DNA of 64,000 bases, from assembly GCF_000218625.1 (NCBI RefSeq), contig NC_015672.1, positions 496,001 to 560,000 of the forward strand, written 5' to 3'. The translations under genes and the position numbers were made by a program. Of this stretch, positions 62,182 through 64,000 are shown piece by piece (the stretch's first letter is position 1; each line of letters starts with the position of its first letter). Source of the stretch: Flexistipes sinusarabici DSM 4947. GTDB taxonomy: Bacteria; Chrysiogenota; Deferribacteres; Deferribacterales; Flexistipitaceae. The notes under the pieces are model-generated. The model had not been told where the DNA came from and made no database searches. It saw only the letters and a list, made by a program, of their open reading frames with translations.

Positions 62182-62853
62182 ATGAGTCCCAGGCTGTGTG
62201 TTGCAGGGATGCCTCTTTCAGTCGGTTTTGACAGAATCGATAAGGAACTTCAGAGTATAATTCAAAATTCGGAAATTATTATCGCTGAAGAGAAAAAAAC
62301 GGCACACAGAGTGCTTGCAAGAAGTGGATGCCGGGGGAGAGATTTTTTCCTTCTGAACGAACACACCGATTTGAAATCAAAGCTTTCTATTGTTGATAAA
62401 GTAAGCAGTGCAGGATTATCCTGTTTTTTTTCTGATCAGGGAACGCCTTGTGTTGCTGATCCGGGATATGATTTTGTTGATATGTGTTATGACCGCGGTG
62501 TAGATGTTTTTTCATTTCCCGGGCCTTCGAGTATTACAACAGCACTTTCACTCAGCGGTTTTTATGCGGAAAAGTTTTACTTTGCAGGTTTCCCCCCAAG
62601 GGAAAAATCATCAAGAAAAAAATTTTTTGACAAACTGTTTTCTGCTGAAGATACAATTGTTCTTTTTGAGCGTCCCTATGTTATGAAAAAGCTGGTTGAT
62701 GAGCTTGTTGTGTTCAAAAGAAGAATTGCCGTAGTTTATAATCTTGGGATGAAAGATGAGAAAGTTATAAGAGGGCGGTCAAAAGAGATTGCAAATGAGT
62801 TGAAAAATATGCCCAAGGCTCCTTTTGTAGTCATTCTGGAAGGGGTAAAATGA
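62182..62853 (+). CDS. RsmI-like SAM-dependent methyltransferase
   Basis: 223 residues of the tetrapyrrole methylase fold. DQGTPCVADPGYDFVDMCYDRGVDV and PGPSSITTALSLSGF are shared with 16S rRNA 2'-O-methyltransferase RsmI, as is GFPPREKSSRKKFF. However, the N-terminus (MPRLCVAGMPLSVGFDRIDKE) lacks the usual TPIGNLxD motif. It could be RsmI itself or a specialised relative. It lies 3 nt after serS and overlaps the next gene by 4 nt. Confidence 0.75.
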   Translation: MSPRLCVAGMPLSVGFDRIDKELQSIIQNSEIIIAEEKKTAHRVLARSGCRGRDFFLLNEHTDLKSKLSIVDKVSSAGLSCFFSDQGTPCVADPGYDFVDMCYDRGVDVFSFPGPSSITTALSLSGFYAEKFYFAGFPPREKSSRKKFFDKLFSAEDTIVLFERPYVMKKLVDELVVFKRRIAVVYNLGMKDEKVIRGRSKEIANELKNMPKAPFVVILEGVK

Positions 62854-64000
62854 ACCTGAAACAAGATACTTTAAATATTTTATATGAAGCCGTGAATTCC
62901 GTAAAACCGGATAATATTTTTGATGATGTAAATTTTAACGGCGGAAATCTAAATATTTGCGGTGATTCTTATGATTTAAACGATAAGTCAAATGTTTATA
63001 TCCTTGGCAGCGGCAAAGCTTCCGTAAAAATGGCTGAAAAGGTGAAAGAGATTCTGGGAACGAAAATTTCCGGCGGACTTATTGTATCCAATTACCATGA
63101 AGACATTGAAGGCGTTGAAGTGGCAGAGTCATCCCATCCGCTCCCCGATGAAAGCAGCCTGGAGGCCGGAAGTAAGATGTTAGAGTTTGCCAAATCATGC
63201 AAAGAAGATGATTTTATTATTTATCTTCTCAGCGGCGGAACATCCTCTCTTTTGGAATATCCGGCGGAAGGTATTGGTATTTCAGATATAAATACTGCCA
63301 CTGATATTTTAATGAAAGCAGGTGCTGATATTACCGAACTTAATACATTAAGAAAAAAACTGTCAAAAATCAAAGGGGGCAGGCTTGCCTCCTATTTGAA
63401 ATGTGACGGTGTTGTTCTTGTTTTATCTGATGTGGTGGGTGATGATCTGAATTATATCGGTTCCGCTCCCTTGTATTACGATTCATCATCTGACATTTCC
63501 GCTGATATAATTTTTGATAAATACAGTCTTTATGATAAATTACCAAAAAATGTGATTGAAAGGCTGAAATCTGAAAAAGATACAGAAAGCAGAAGATCAT
63601 TAAAACATTATATTCTGGGCAATAATAACAGGGCTCTTTTGAAAGCTGCGGAAAAAGCGGAAAATTTAAGATATAAGCCCGTGATTCTTACTTCTCTGTT
63701 GCAGGGGGAGGCCTCTGCAGCGGCAGGTTTTATTGTTTCTCTTCTGAAGTATCACAGTACTCATGAATTTTTATCTAAGCCCCTTTGTTTTATTGCCGGC
63801 GGTGAAACGACGGTGACAGTTAAAGGTGATGGTAAAGGCGGCAGAAATCAGGAGCTGGCACTGGCTGGTTTGTTAGAAATGAGCGGTTTGGGAAATGTTT
63901 CCCTTGGTTGTATCGGAACAGACGGAATTGACGGAAATTCCGATGCTGCGGGAGCTGTCGTAACGCCGAACCTGCTTGATGATGTTAGTGTTGACGAGTT
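62850..64000 (+). CDS. Glycerate 2-kinase (MOFRL family), 3' end missing
   Basis: The frame is open from ATG 62850 to the window end, giving at least 383 of about 420-450 residues. LGSGKASVKMAEKV, SSHPLPDES, LLSGGTSSLLEYP, LNTLRKKLSKIKGGRLA and CIGTDGIDGNSDAAGAVV match the GckA/TtuD glycerate kinases that phosphorylate D-glycerate at C2. It overlaps the RsmI-like gene by 4 nt. Truncated only by the window edge. Confidence 0.9.
   Translation, partial: MNLKQDTLNILYEAVNSVKPDNIFDDVNFNGGNLNICGDSYDLNDKSNVYILGSGKASVKMAEKVKEILGTKISGGLIVSNYHEDIEGVEVAESSHPLPDESSLEAGSKMLEFAKSCKEDDFIIYLLSGGTSSLLEYPAEGIGISDINTATDILMKAGADITELNTLRKKLSKIKGGRLASYLKCDGVVLVLSDVVGDDLNYIGSAPLYYDSSSDISADIIFDKYSLYDKLPKNVIERLKSEKDTESRRSLKHYILGNNNRALLKAAEKAENLRYKPVILTSLLQGEASAAAGFIVSLLKYHSTHEFLSKPLCFIAGGETTVTVKGDGKGGRNQELALAGLLEMSGLGNVSLGCIGTDGIDGNSDAAGAVVTPNLLDDVSVDE

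Overview
The window is about 40% G+C, densely coded and mostly ordinary housekeeping DNA of a diderm anaerobe: it has lpxB, a BamD-like lipoprotein, a type IV pilus secretin operon, multihaem cytochrome c, superoxide reductase, hydrogenase maturation genes and a methylmalonyl-CoA pathway. Gene content and order suggest a member of the Deferribacteres (a Flexistipes- or Deferribacter-like organism). That placement is inference from protein character, not from a 16S gene, because no rRNA or tRNA gene is present.

Layout. 1-12.7 kb: the 3' part of the S10 operon, then the spc and alpha operons (rplB to rplQ, with secY, adk, map, infA, rpmJ and rpoA), all on + and closed by a strong intrinsic terminator at 12739-12767. 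12.7-17.9 kb: two CbiO-like ABC ATPases, a class II aldolase, an ABC-F protein, hemL and a PII-like protein. 17.9-19.5 kb: F0 part of ATP synthase (atpZ-like, atpI, atpB, atpE) without F1 genes. 19.5-24.4 kb: an 11-haem NapC-type cytochrome, a rhomboid protease, hypCDE and a monohaem lipoprotein. 24.4-31.7 kb: hisI, pilMNOPQ, a secreted protein and lpxB. 32-36.3 kb: an SDR enzyme, RtcB, a small unknown, and a dehydratase D-component/activase pair. 36.3-43.5 kb, minus strand: superoxide reductase, then the compact operon yjbQ-DHH-engB-PLD-DUF554-thiM. In that operon yjbQ is cut by a complete 2093-bp IS1634-like element with a 4-bp target duplication, and thiM carries a 1-nt frameshift. 44-46.7 kb: an RCK-Usp protein and a cation:proton antiporter. 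47-53.8 kb: propionyl-CoA carboxylase (three subunits), methylmalonyl-CoA mutase and MeaB. 54-54.8 kb, minus: STAS and RsbW-like genes. 55.3-64 kb: family II pyrophosphatase, ribF, rimO, bamD-like, a TPR protein, serS, an RsmI-like methylase and a truncated glycerate kinase.

The least ordinary part is the intergenic DNA. Small repeats occupy almost every large gap. Family A is about 205 bp, has terminal inverted repeats reading AAGTTTCGCACTT, and has apparent 8-9 bp target duplications. Family B has a 96-bp conserved core. Both families contain a 47-48 nt segment that folds as the same three-way junction: an outer stem of about 11 bp, a 3-bp mini-hairpin and a 6-7 bp hairpin. The paired positions differ in a compensatory way between the families, so structure rather than sequence appears to be kept. 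Two family A copies lie between a recognisable promoter and a downstream gene, so they would be transcribed as 5' leaders. Two degenerate octamer tandem repeats also occur.

Limits: no searches or folding programs were run. Promoters and repeat boundaries were read by eye. The window begins inside rplB and ends inside the glycerate kinase gene.
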